From CAYQDR01 sp964416315 (GTDB lineage Bacteria > Methylomirabilota > Methylomirabilia > Rokubacteriales > DASRDR01), in NCBI GenBank assembly GCA_964416315.1, contig CAYQDR010000011.1:1-64000 (forward strand): a DNA stretch of 64,000 nucleotides, written 5' to 3'. The notes below the pieces were generated by a model. That model did not search any database. It worked only from the letters and a program-made list of their open reading frames with translations, and was not told the DNA's origin. Of the stretch, positions 16,630-24,677 are shown piece by piece; positions within the stretch are counted from its first letter, which is position 1, and each line of letters begins with the position of its first letter. The translations under genes and the position numbers were made by a program.

Positions 16630-17862
16630 GTGAGCCCCATCGCCTCGCCGTTCGTCGCCCTCCAGCACCGGAACTTCCGCCTCCTCTGGGCGGGCCAGCT
16701 CTTCTCCATGTCCGGCTCGATGATGCAGACCGCGGCGATCCTCTGGCACGTCTCGCTCCTGGTCCCGCCGGAGCGCCGAGGCCTCGCCCTCGGCCTCGTC
16801 GGGCTCGTCCGCCTCGTCCCGATCGTCTCGCTCTCGCTCGTGAGCGGGGTCGTGGCGGACGCCGTCGACCGCCGCCGCTTGATGGTCGCCACGCAGTGCG
16901 GCATGGCGCTGGTCGCCGCGGTCCTCGCCGTCCTGACGTTCCGCGGGCTCGACGCCGTGTGGCCGATCTACGTCCTGGCGGCGTTGAGCTCGGCCGCCGC
17001 CTCGTTCGACGTGCCGGCGCGGCAGGCCTTCGTCCCGAACCTGGTCCCGCGCGAGCACCTCCCGAACGCCATCAGCCTGAACACGATCATGTTCCAGGCG
17101 GCCTCGGTCGTCGGTCCCTCGCTCGGCGGCGTGGTGATCGCGGTGCTCGGGGTCGGGTGGGTGTACGCGGTCAACGCGCTCTCGTTCCTCGTGGTGATCG
17201 GCTCGCTCCTCGCCATGCGCGGCGTTGTCTCGCGCGAGCGGCGGGAGGCGGGAGAGATCAGCCTCCGCGCGGCGGCGGACGGCCTGCGCTTCGCCTTCGC
17301 GTCGCCGCTGATCCGCTCGACGATGCTGCTCGACTTCCTGGCGACGTTCTTCGCGTCGGCGACGGCGCTCCTGCCCATCTTCGCGCAGGACATCCTGGCC
17401 GTCGGGGCGCGCGGCTACGGCTGGCTCTATGCCGCGCCCTCGGTCGGCGCCGTCGTGGCGAGCCTGGCGATGGTGCGGGTCATGGGCGACATCGAGCACC
17501 GCGGGCGCGTGCTGCTGTGGGCCGTCGCGGGCTACGGGCTCGCCACGGTCCTCTTCGGCCTCTCGCGCGAGTTCTGGCTCACGTTCGTGTGCCTCGCCCT
17601 GACGGGCGCGACGGACACCGTCAGCATGGTGATCCGCAACGTGATCCGCCAGCTCGAGACGCCGGATCACCTGCGCGGCCGCGTGGGGAGCGTCGGGATG
17701 CTCTTTTTCATGGGCGGGCCCCAGCTCGGGGAGCTCGAGGCCGGCCTGGTCGCCGACTGGCTCGGGGCGCCGGGGTCGGTGGTGACGGGGGGGCTCGGGA
17801 GCCTCGTGACGACGGCCTGGATCGCCGCGGCGACGCCGGCGCTGCGGCGGTACCGCCGGTGA
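16630..17862 (+). CDS. MFS transporter, enterobactin-exporter-like (MFS_3)
   Basis: This 410-residue protein has about 12 hydrophobic segments. It opens with 'FVALQHRNFRLLWAGQLFS', the usual N-terminus of the MFS_3/EntS group, followed by the loop 'GVVADAVDRRRLM' after helix 2 and the conserved 'DVPARQAFVPNLV' region. These proteins are proton-driven exporters of siderophores or drugs; the substrate here is unknown. GTG 16630 gives the family N-terminus. It is separated from the peptide-transport operon by the 124-bp repeat and probably forms a unit with the YbaK gene 5 nt downstream. Confidence 0.88.
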   Translation: MSPIASPFVALQHRNFRLLWAGQLFSMSGSMMQTAAILWHVSLLVPPERRGLALGLVGLVRLVPIVSLSLVSGVVADAVDRRRLMVATQCGMALVAAVLAVLTFRGLDAVWPIYVLAALSSAAASFDVPARQAFVPNLVPREHLPNAISLNTIMFQAASVVGPSLGGVVIAVLGVGWVYAVNALSFLVVIGSLLAMRGVVSRERREAGEISLRAAADGLRFAFASPLIRSTMLLDFLATFFASATALLPIFAQDILAVGARGYGWLYAAPSVGAVVASLAMVRVMGDIEHRGRVLLWAVAGYGLATVLFGLSREFWLTFVCLALTGATDTVSMVIRNVIRQLETPDHLRGRVGSVGMLFFMGGPQLGELEAGLVADWLGAPGSVVTGGLGSLVTTAWIAAATPALRRYRR

Positions 17863-17866
17863 CCGC

Positions 17867-18370
17867 GTGAAGATGCCGGTCAAGACGAACGCCGCGCGAA
17901 TGCTGGAGGCGCGCGGCATCGCGTACCGCGCCACGGTCTACGATCCCTCGGGCGCCTTCCACTCGGCCGACGAGGCCGCGGAGCTCCTGGGCGCGCCGGC
18001 GGAGGCGGTCTACAAGACGCTCGTGGTGCTCCGCGAGACGATCCGCCGGGAGCGACCGCTGCTCGTTCTCGTCCCATCCCGCGCCCAGCTCGATCTGAAG
18101 CTCCTCGCCCGCGGGCTCGGCGAGAAGAAGGTGCGCATGGCGACCCAGCGCGAGGCCGAGGCGTTGACGGGCTTGCAGGTCGGCGGGATCTCCGCCCTGG
18201 CGGTCCGCCAGGGCGCCTTCGACGTCTACCTCGACGAGAGCGCCCGCGCGCGGGAGACGATCCACGTCAGCGCGGGCGTCCGCGGCGTGGACTTCGAGCT
18301 CCGGGTGGCCGATCTGGTCGCCGTCACGGGGGCGCGCTGGCTCCGCGCAGTTTCTGATTACGCTTGGTGA
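17867..18370 (+). CDS. ybaK: YbaK/EbsC-family aminoacyl-tRNA deacylase
   Basis: This 167-residue protein shows the YbaK fold markers: 'KTNAARMLEARGIAY' at the N-terminus, 'AEAVYKTLVV' with the catalytic lysine, and 'VGGISALAVRQ' in the substrate-binding loop. The family hydrolyses mischarged Cys-tRNA(Pro) in trans. GTG 17867 is the first start; ATG 17873 would remove two residues. It lies 4 nt after the MFS stop, so the two are likely co-transcribed. The low-G+C restriction insert begins shortly after its stop. Confidence 0.88.
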   Translation: MKMPVKTNAARMLEARGIAYRATVYDPSGAFHSADEAAELLGAPAEAVYKTLVVLRETIRRERPLLVLVPSRAQLDLKLLARGLGEKKVRMATQREAEALTGLQVGGISALAVRQGAFDVYLDESARARETIHVSAGVRGVDFELRVADLVAVTGARWLRAVSDYAW

Positions 18371-18449
18371 AGCCGCGCTCGAACTTGTCGGTCAACCTGG
18401 GAGGGGAGTTCTGGAGGGTCCGGTTTGGGGCGGCCGAGCGGTGGTTCGA

Positions 18450-19160
18450 CTAGCCGAATCGGCGCTGGTACAGTTCGCTGATCCTTGTGAGCGCGGCTCC
18501 GTAGTCAAGTTCGACTCGTCGCGGATCGAGCCAATTGAACGGATACGGCCGTTGGTTGGTCGCCCGAAACTGGAGGATGAGCAACTCGTCGTAGCGCCTC
18601 AGAAGCTGATCTTTGATTCGTTGAATTACTGTCTTCGGCTCCTGCTCTCGGAGCTCATGCCTAAAGGCACGTGACCCCTCGTACCCGACATAGTTCGCCT
18701 CGTGGTTCACGCCAATTATCGCGACATTGATGCATCGGCGGTTCAGGGACTTCATGCGCTGCGCGAATCCGTCAAGGTCGTTGATGACCCGATCGATTTG
18801 TTTGAGCTGAGACTTCGCTAGGATCTTCACCTCACAGCCAATCCTCGGTTCTGCTACAGGGCCTTCCGGAACCGAGAAACCCCGAGGAGTCTTGCGGGAA
18901 CCTATTCCTGCTGGGGGCTTCCCAAGGACGCTGTCATTCCGTCTGATAGCCCTCGGAGTATGTATTCTGCCACCCCGATTTGCGAGGCCGCGGAGCGTCC
19001 GCACGTGCTGCGCATAGCCCGGGGAATCTGAGTGGTCGAACAGATCTTCGAACAGTTCCCGCCCGATCTTGTTTCCCAGGCTCGAGTCGCGGTGCTTGTA
19101 GATCTTCCCCTTGAACGTCTGCCGGAAGCGTTCAAGGAGCCTGAATGTGGTGTTCGCCAT
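18450..19160 (-). CDS. Probable type II restriction endonuclease paired with the adjacent methyltransferase
   Basis: This 236-residue protein has no family match I can name. The stretch 'IGCEVKILAKSQLKQIDRV' (residues 108-126) carries E110-x-K112 in a strand-like context, fitting the second half of a PD-(D/E)XK nuclease site. An acidic segment 'GRELFEDLFDHSD' (33-45) could supply the first acid. Later there is 'AIIGVNHEANYVGYEGSR'. It starts 14 nt after the methyltransferase stop on the same strand, the usual place for the nuclease of a restriction-modification operon. Base composition is clearly lower in G+C than the flanks. Function rests mainly on position and the ExK motif. Confidence 0.62.
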   Translation of the reverse strand: MANTTFRLLERFRQTFKGKIYKHRDSSLGNKIGRELFEDLFDHSDSPGYAQHVRTLRGLANRGGRIHTPRAIRRNDSVLGKPPAGIGSRKTPRGFSVPEGPVAEPRIGCEVKILAKSQLKQIDRVINDLDGFAQRMKSLNRRCINVAIIGVNHEANYVGYEGSRAFRHELREQEPKTVIQRIKDQLLRRYDELLILQFRATNQRPYPFNWLDPRRVELDYGAALTRISELYQRRFG

Positions 19161-19174
19161 CTGGTCGAGGCGAT

Positions 19175-20131
19175 CTATTCAGCGTGGATCCTTGCGGGTA
19201 GCTTCTCCTTGTGAACGAACTGCCGGAGACGCTGAACCGACGCAGCGTGGTAGGAGGGCTCGACCTCGATTCCGATGCTATTCCGACCAGCGCGCGCCGC
19301 TGCAAGGCTCGTCGTACCCGTGCCCGAGAAGGGGTCGAGAACCGTGTCGCCGGCGAAACTGAACATGCGGATCATACGCTCGCCGAGTTCCATCGAAAAT
19401 GGTGCAGGATGTGCGCGTGTTGACGTGCCGGGTAGTCGCGAAATCTGGTTGAACCAAGTTCGGTGTTGTTTCTCACCAATGAGGCTCAGAATCCGCATGG
19501 CGTCCGTCGGGCGTCTGTAGGCTCCGGGCTTCCGCTGCATGAGAATGAACTCAATATCATTCTTGATGATCGCATTGGGTTCGTAGGGCTTGCCAAGGAA
19601 CGCCGTCCCATTCTCCACTTCGAAGGCGGCATTCGCGATCTTGTACCAGATGATTGGCGCGAGGTTATGAAACCCTAGCTCGGCGCAGTGAACCTGGATC
19701 GCGGCATGGAGTGGCACGACCATGTGGGCACCGTGCTTCCTCCGCGACAGGCAAACGTCGCCCACCACGACTACAAGTCGGCCGCCCTTGACGAGTACCC
19801 GGAAACACTCTGTCCAAACGCGGTCCAACTCCTTCAGGAAGACGTGGAGATCGGTCAGGCATCCGAGCTGGGCTTCATTTTCGGGGTAGCGCTTCAACGT
19901 CCAGTAGGGCGGGGAAGTCACGATTAGATGCACCGATTCGTCCGACACGCGGCTTATGTTGCGAGCATCGCTGAGGTAGAGCCGGTGCTCTGTTGGAATC
20001 TCCTTGATTGCCTTAGCGATGGCGCGCAAAGCCGAACGATCCTTCGCGAGTCTGGGAATCGCGTTCTGGGGAAGTCGGCGGGACGCCAAGTGCGGTAGGT
20101 GCCGAGCAATGAGGTCTTCGAGCGCCCTCAA
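19175..20131 (-). CDS. Beta-class DNA methyltransferase of a second restriction-modification operon
   Basis: This 318-residue protein has the catalytic motif TSPPYW at residues 72-77 and the AdoMet motif DPFSGTGTT at 266-274, the beta order. Between them are 'CFRVLVKGGRLVVVVGDVC' and 'VVPLHAAIQ', familiar from N4-cytosine/N6-adenine methylases of this type. The frame is open further upstream to 20365, but a consensus promoter lies inside that extension. I therefore place the start at TTG 20131, preceded by GTGAGG and about 21 nt from the -10. The nuclease gene follows 14 nt downstream. Recognition sequence unknown. Confidence 0.85.
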   Translation of the reverse strand: MRALEDLIARHLPHLASRRLPQNAIPRLAKDRSALRAIAKAIKEIPTEHRLYLSDARNISRVSDESVHLIVTSPPYWTLKRYPENEAQLGCLTDLHVFLKELDRVWTECFRVLVKGGRLVVVVGDVCLSRRKHGAHMVVPLHAAIQVHCAELGFHNLAPIIWYKIANAAFEVENGTAFLGKPYEPNAIIKNDIEFILMQRKPGAYRRPTDAMRILSLIGEKQHRTWFNQISRLPGTSTRAHPAPFSMELGERMIRMFSFAGDTVLDPFSGTGTTSLAAARAGRNSIGIEVEPSYHAASVQRLRQFVHKEKLPARIHAE

Positions 20132-20152
20132 GCCAGCCTCACTCTGGTCACC

Positions 20153-20181
20153 CTTATACTCAATATCTGGGGTGCTGTCAA
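20153..20181 (-). promoter_or_regulatory. Consensus sigma-70 promoter of the second restriction-modification operon
   Basis: On the minus strand TTGACA (20181-20176) is followed after exactly 17 nt by TATAAG (20158-20153). It matches the consensus at 11 of 12 positions and lies just upstream of the TTG start at 20131. Confidence 0.78.
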
Positions 20182-20529
20182 GCCTCAGGCTACGACATCT
20201 CGTTGATCTCCAGCCATCTGGGCACCGACAGGGGGCCCCGCTTTCGCTCAGGGCCGGGCGGCTCTGCTCGGTCGGTTCGAACCGAAACGCCTGCTGGCGG
20301 CCTGGGTCAGGCTGAGGGTGGGGAACCCGCCTTTTGTGTAGTCGGCACCGTGGTCCGGGGCACATGGTCTGGGGTCCTGGTCACTCCCACGAGCAACATC
20401 TGTGCCGATCTGCAGGGTAAGGTCGAAGCGGCGGAAATTGACGGCGCCCGCAGTTAGGATGTCATCATCCCGACCCCGGCGACGGGAGTGGACAGGGAGG
20501 CCAAAGGGGATACAGCGGCTGGTCGGCCG
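20182..20529. other. Gap of about 350 bp without a recognised gene
   Basis: This is the junction between the restriction insert and the PIG-L gene. Short frames are open on both strands but none resembles a known protein. A TTCGAACC motif near 20275 has a tRNA T-loop look but no tRNA structure around it. Confidence 0.5.
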
Positions 20530-21303
20530 TTACGGGCCCTCGAGGACCATCCGCCGGTAGGCTTCGGCGGCGGCGAGGCCCCGCTTCTTGCCCTGCTGGC
20601 CCGCCCAGGCCGTGAGCATGTCGGTCGGGTCCCAGCCGCCCATCTGGCTCCGGTGCTCCTTGAGCGCAGTGAGCTTGATCGGCAGCGTCCCCGCGATGTC
20701 GATGAAGGTGTCCGGACGCTCGGCGCCGTGGATGTACACCGTGCCCACGTGGTGGGGGTCGAGCCCCTCGGCGAGCAGCTCGGGGAAGATCAGCCGGGTC
20801 TCGGCCGACGGGAACACGGCGTCGAGCGCGGCGTCGGCCGCGGCCCGGTGGTCGGGGTGGTTCATGTAGCTCTGGCCGTAGAAGCGCACCGTCGGGTCGC
20901 CGCAGACGACGGCGTCGGGGCGGTAGCGGCGGATCAGGCGCGTGAGGTCGCGCCGGAGCGCGATGGAGGGCTCGAGCATCCCGTCCGCGTACCCGAGGAA
21001 CACGACCTCCGCGATCCCGAGCGCCCAGCACGCGTTCCGCTGCTCCTGCTCGCGGGTCGGGACGAGCGCCTCGCGGGTCATCCCGGAGGGCGTGAACTCG
21101 TTGGATCCCGCGCCGCCGCTCGTGATGCACACGGTGACGATCTCGCTCCCCGCGCGCGCCCACTTCGCGAGCGTCCCGGCGACGGTGAACTCCTGGTCGT
21201 CGGGGTGGGCGTGGATGCTCAGGACGCGCCGGGGCGGCGGCGGCTCCTGGTGAGTCCGGGCTCGCTTCACCCCCCGCTCGGGGATGGCGGAGGTCTCGCT
21301 CAC
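20530..21303 (-). CDS. PIG-L/LmbE-family deacetylase
   Basis: This 257-residue protein has the family zinc motif 'HAHPDDQEF' (residues 31-39) and the later 'MNHPDHRAA' near 149. PIG-L enzymes remove N-acetyl groups from GlcNAc-type sugars or conjugates (as in mycothiol, bacillithiol or teicoplanin-type pathways). The substrate here cannot be told from the neighbours. The first 25 residues are a poorly conserved basic and proline-rich stretch, so translation may really begin later. Confidence 0.88.
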   Translation of the reverse strand: MSETSAIPERGVKRARTHQEPPPPRRVLSIHAHPDDQEFTVAGTLAKWARAGSEIVTVCITSGGAGSNEFTPSGMTREALVPTREQEQRNACWALGIAEVVFLGYADGMLEPSIALRRDLTRLIRRYRPDAVVCGDPTVRFYGQSYMNHPDHRAAADAALDAVFPSAETRLIFPELLAEGLDPHHVGTVYIHGAERPDTFIDIAGTLPIKLTALKEHRSQMGGWDPTDMLTAWAGQQGKKRGLAAAEAYRRMVLEGP

Positions 21304-21376
21304 GAGATCGTCCGTCCGGTGGGATCGTAACGCCGCATGACCTCACAAGTGATACGCCCATGGGTATGATAGTGGC

Positions 21377-21604
21377 ATGGCGAAGACGGTGCGGATTCGG
21401 GACGTCCCCGAGGACCTTCACCGCAAGCTCGAGGCACGAGCGGCGCTGGCCGGCGTGTCGCTGTCGGAATACCTCCTTTCGGTGGTCCGTCGCGCCCTGG
21501 ATCGCCCGGCGCGTGTCGAACTCCTGGAGCGCCTTGGTCGCCGTGCCCCGGTGAGGTTGCGCCAGCGGCCGGCCGACGCCGTGCGAGCAGAGCGAGGACG
21601 ATGA
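21377..21604 (+). CDS. FitA-like ribbon-helix-helix antitoxin, orphan
   Basis: This 75-residue protein begins 'MAKTVRIRDVPEDLHRKLEARAALAG', the ribbon-helix-helix DNA-binding fold of FitA/VapB antitoxins, and ends in an arginine-rich tail that would normally wrap a VapC toxin. A VapC gene is expected immediately downstream, but the next gene is a convergent SDR with no PIN-domain frame between. TATGAT at 21366 could serve as a -10 close to the ATG. It may be an orphan regulator, or the toxin gene may have been deleted. Confidence 0.75.
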   Translation: MAKTVRIRDVPEDLHRKLEARAALAGVSLSEYLLSVVRRALDRPARVELLERLGRRAPVRLRQRPADAVRAERGR

Positions 21605-21610
21605 CGGGCT

Positions 21611-22330
21611 TCACCGCGTCACTTCGATGGCAGCGCCGCTCGGGGCGCGGCGGCCGCCGGTGGCGAGGCCCAGGATGGTCCGGGCGACGGTCGCCGGGCG
21701 GATCAGCCCGGCGCGCTCGCGCGGCGTGGCGAGGGTGAGGCGGGCCATCGGGGTGTCGGTCAGGCCGGGGCAGACGGCCCACACCCGGACGCCCGTCCCG
21801 TGGAGCTCGTCCGCGAGGGCTTCCGTCAGACCGACGACGCCGAACTTCGTCGCGCAATAGGTCACGTACTGCCGCAGGCCGGACTTCCCGAGCATCGAGG
21901 CCACGTTGACGATCGCGCCCGACCCCCGGCGGAGCATGGCCGGGAGCACGGCGCGGGCCATCAGCAGAGGGCCGCGCAGGTTGACCGTGAGCATGCGGTC
22001 GAGCTCGCGGACCGGGAGCCGGGCGAGGGGAGCCACGCGAAGGACGCCGGCATTGTTCACGACCACGTCGAGGCGGCCGAAGTGCCGGAGCGTCGCGCGC
22101 ACCGTGCCGTCCACCGAGCGCGCGTCGGCCACGTCCGTCTGCCTGAACCACGCGCGGCCGCCGGCCCGCGCGAGGGCCCGGGCGGCGCGCCGCCCCGGGT
22201 CCGGGCGCAGCTCGGCCAGGACGACCCCGTAGCCGGCGGCTGCGAACGCCTCGGCCGTCGCGCGGCCGATGCCGCGGCCCGCGCCGGTGATCAGCGCGAC
22301 GGGGGGCGAAGCGCGCGCGCGTCGCCTCAC
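21611..22330 (-). CDS. Short-chain dehydrogenase/reductase
   Basis: This 239-residue classical SDR has the cofactor motif 'TGAGRGIG' (residues 15-22), 'NNAG' near 92, 'NVASMLGK' with the catalytic serine and 'YCATK' with the Tyr/Lys pair. 'ELRPD' after strand 2 has no arginine at the NADP site, so NAD use is possible. It is convergent with the orphan antitoxin. Substrate unknown. A gap of about 280 bp with no recognised gene follows upstream (22331-22610). Confidence 0.9.
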   Translation of the reverse strand: MRRRARASPPVALITGAGRGIGRATAEAFAAAGYGVVLAELRPDPGRRAARALARAGGRAWFRQTDVADARSVDGTVRATLRHFGRLDVVVNNAGVLRVAPLARLPVRELDRMLTVNLRGPLLMARAVLPAMLRRGSGAIVNVASMLGKSGLRQYVTYCATKFGVVGLTEALADELHGTGVRVWAVCPGLTDTPMARLTLATPRERAGLIRPATVARTILGLATGGRRAPSGAAIEVTR

Positions 22331-22610
22331 GTCGGGACCCTCCGCAGAGGCTCGCGTAGCGAGGGCAGTGCCAGGCCGGGGTCGAGACCCGAGCAGATCA
22401 AGGACGCCCAGAGGTCGCCGCGGATCGAGCGCCGCAGGCGCGAGACGCGCCGACCGTGATGGACGAGGAGGCGCCCCGACGCGTACTCACGGTACGTTGA
22501 GGGGCGCCGACGACCCCACCGGAGGGACGGGACGCCCGCGAGACCGCAGGCCGAGCGCGTCCCGGCGAGATGGAGGACGCCGAGATGCGACGGGGATCGG
22601 GCCGGGCGGC

Positions 22611-23456
22611 TCACGTCGGGTCCAGCGCGACGCCTCCGGGCGGGTCGGTGGCGGGGTGGTAGTACATCCACATCCCGGCGGCGTCGGCGACGGTGCGGTT
22701 CAAGGCGCTCGCGTGGCGGTCGCCCAGGTCCCGGATCACCTCGCCGAGCTGGGCCGAGCGCGCGAGGATCAGCGCGTGTCGTGGGTCGAGGGGGACGCGG
22801 ACCTCGGCGAACGCGCCCAGGCGGGTCGGGTTGGACGGGGCCGCGCCCGAGGGGCTCCAGGGCACGGCCGGAGTGTCGCCGGTCAGGAGCCGCGGCTCGG
22901 GGAAGCGGACGAGCTGCCAGGTCCGGGGGAGCAGGACCCGGGCCAGCTCGGGCGCGGCCGAGAGGGGGAGCCGGTGCCCCTCCTCGTCCCGGACCGCGGC
23001 GTCCGCCCCGTCGGGTTCGGCCCGAGTGGGGGGCGCGACCACGACCAGTCCTTCATCCTCGTCCTCCTCCGGCAGCTTGGCGACGACGACTTCCGCGAGC
23101 GCGGCGACGACCTGCTGGCCGACGGCGCGGGGCGCGTGCCCGAGCAGGAGCCGGACCGCGACGAAGAGCGCGAGCAGCGCCCGATCCTCACCGCGCGGCG
23201 GAAAGGCCCCGGCGAGCATCTCCTCGATCACCTTCGCCGCGCGGTCCTCGACTTCGACGAGGAGGCGTGCCAGCTCCGGTCCCCCGGGCCGATGCGCGTC
23301 CACGCTGTAGCACCCCGCCGCGGCGGCGGCCTCCGCCACGCTCGCGGTGAGCCGCCGGGTCCGGTCGCGGCGCTCCATCAGGACCTGCCCCGAGCCGTCG
23401 GCGAACCGGCGGAGGAGCCACTCGGGGACGAAGGGGCGGCGCGGCGCTTCGGTCAT
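22611..23456 (-). CDS. DUF4238-family protein
   Basis: This 281-residue protein starts with 'RRPFVPEWLLRRFADGSG', the N-terminal 'VPxxyLrxF' signature of DUF4238, and contains 'LLTGDTPAV' at the position of the family's 'TSDNPV' motif. Function is unknown; members are scattered, often in accessory regions. ATG 23456 overlaps the stop of the alpha/beta hydrolase as ATGA, so it is the second gene of a two-gene unit. Confidence 0.75.
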   Translation of the reverse strand: MTEAPRRPFVPEWLLRRFADGSGQVLMERRDRTRRLTASVAEAAAAAGCYSVDAHRPGGPELARLLVEVEDRAAKVIEEMLAGAFPPRGEDRALLALFVAVRLLLGHAPRAVGQQVVAALAEVVVAKLPEEDEDEGLVVVAPPTRAEPDGADAAVRDEEGHRLPLSAAPELARVLLPRTWQLVRFPEPRLLTGDTPAVPWSPSGAAPSNPTRLGAFAEVRVPLDPRHALILARSAQLGEVIRDLGDRHASALNRTVADAAGMWMYYHPATDPPGGVALDPT

Positions 23457-24118
23457 GCGCGGATCGCGACGCGCGCGAAGTCGAGGAAGACGGCCACGGC
23501 CGTTTCGGCCACCCCGACGCTCAGGGAGTGGGCGCCGTCTTCGACCGGGAGCAGGCGCGTCGGGGCAGGGATCAGCGAGAGCGCCGCCCGCAGCTCCTCG
23601 AGCGAGCCGAACGGATCGCGTGTGCCGTGGACGAAGAGGGCCGGGGTCCGGAGCTGCGGCAGGTGGGCGGTGCGGAGCTCGGTCGGGCGCCGTGGGGGGT
23701 GCAGCGGGTACGAGAGGAGCAGCAGGGCGTCGGCGACGGCCGGATCCTCGGCGGCGAGCATGCTCGACTGCCGCCCGCCGTAGGAGTGACCGCCGAGGAA
23801 GACACGGCCGGCTCCGAGCGCCCGGGCCGCGGCGACCGCCGCCCGGATGCCCGCTCGGTCCCGCGGGGCGCTGTCGCGGGGCGGTGGGCCGGTGGGCACA
23901 GCCTGGCGGTAGGGGAGGTCGCAGCGGAGCACGGTGACGCCGTGCGCAGCGAAGCCCTGCGCCACGGCGACCAGGAGCGGTGTCCGGCAGTTCGCGCTGG
24001 CGCCGTGGCTCAGGATCAGGGCGTCGCCCGTCGCCGACGGCGGGCGGTGGAGGAACCCCCGGACGGGCGGGCTGTCGGACGAGTCGATCGCGAAGGGTGT
24101 CATCGCCGCGTCGCTCAT
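23453..24118 (-). CDS. Alpha/beta hydrolase, KANL3/Tex30-like
   Basis: This 221-residue protein has 'LILSHGASANCRTPLL' (oxyanion region), the nucleophile elbow 'GGHSYGG', the acid in 'HGTRDPFG' and the histidine in 'EDGAHSL', a complete Ser-Asp-His triad in the right order. This small dienelactone-hydrolase-like group acts on esters or lactones; no substrate is evident. I chose ATG 24118 because the longer frame to 24205 lacks conservation and runs into the HigA gene. It is translationally coupled to the DUF4238 gene. Confidence 0.85.
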   Translation of the reverse strand: MSDAAMTPFAIDSSDSPPVRGFLHRPPSATGDALILSHGASANCRTPLLVAVAQGFAAHGVTVLRCDLPYRQAVPTGPPPRDSAPRDRAGIRAAVAAARALGAGRVFLGGHSYGGRQSSMLAAEDPAVADALLLLSYPLHPPRRPTELRTAHLPQLRTPALFVHGTRDPFGSLEELRAALSLIPAPTRLLPVEDGAHSLSVGVAETAVAVFLDFARVAIRA

Positions 24119-24176
24119 CGGAGAGCTCAACACGCGGGAGATGACGCTCGTGCGAGTTCTCTGAGCGTGACCAGCG

Positions 24177-24455
24177 CTATCCCGTCCGGAGCGCCCGAGC
24201 CGCATGGTAGAGGTCCCACGTCGCCTGGAGGTTCATCCAGAACTGCGGGGACGTTTCGAGGAGACGCGCCAGGCGCAGCGCGGTGTCGGCGGTCACGCCA
24301 CGGCGACGGCGGACGATCTCGTTGAGACGGTTCGTCGGGATCCCCATCCGTCGGGCGGCCGTGACCTGCGTCATGCCCAAGGGCCTGAGGAACTCCTCGA
24401 GGAGGATCTCTCCGGGATGTGTCGGCGGGCGACGGGTTGGCATCATCGGATGCAC
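24177..24455 (-). CDS. higA: HigA-type antitoxin (XRE helix-turn-helix)
   Basis: This 92-residue protein has 'THPGEILLEEFLRPLGMTQV' followed by 'IPTNRLNEIVRRRRGVTADT' and 'SPQFWMNLQATWDLYHA', the full HigA/VapI signature. It should bind its own promoter and, normally, neutralise the HigB RNase. The toxin frame upstream ends 1 nt before this gene but is truncated, so the antitoxin is likely left without a functional partner. The start may be any of the codons of 'MHPMMPTRR'. Confidence 0.88.
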   Translation of the reverse strand: MHPMMPTRRPPTHPGEILLEEFLRPLGMTQVTAARRMGIPTNRLNEIVRRRRGVTADTALRLARLLETSPQFWMNLQATWDLYHAARALRTG

Positions 24456-24456
24456 C

Positions 24457-24648
24457 TCAATGGTAATCCTCGCACTTCACGTCGAGGGCATCACCACCCT
24501 CGAACTTGAACGTGATCCGGTATTGGTCGTTCACCCGGATGCTGTAGCGGCTCGGCCGGATGCCTTTGAGGCGACCGAGGACGTGTTCCACGGGAGAGAA
24601 ACGCGGCAGCCACGGCGCGAGCTTACATGGTTCCCGTGTAACCAGCAA
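24457..24648 (-). pseudogene. higB: HigB-type toxin, 5'-truncated remnant
   Basis: The C-terminal 40 or so residues are clear HigB: 'LKGIRPSRYSIRVNDQYRI' then 'TFKFEGGDALDVKCEDYH'. The first 23 residues are unlike the family, and the usual 'F.hkgl..lf' N-terminus of the roughly 92-residue toxin is absent, with a stop nearby upstream. The RNase fold would be incomplete, so it is probably inactive. HigA follows directly, in the usual toxin-first order. Confidence 0.72.
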
Positions 24649-24677
24649 GGGGATGACGTGAGGGTCCGTCCCCCGGT

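Noticed and set aside
20262..20300. Possible tRNA because of TTCGAACC
   Set aside because: The flanking sequence does not form acceptor, D or anticodon arms; the motif is a chance palindrome.
22331..22610. Possible small gene on the minus strand ('YREYASGRLLVHHGRRVSRL')
   Set aside because: The frame lacks a start that does not overlap DUF4238, has no known relatives that I recall, and is very arginine-rich as expected of non-coding high-G+C DNA.
22269..23783. A 504-codon plus-strand frame
   Set aside because: It is antisense to the DUF4238 and SDR genes, without motifs or a ribosome-binding site.
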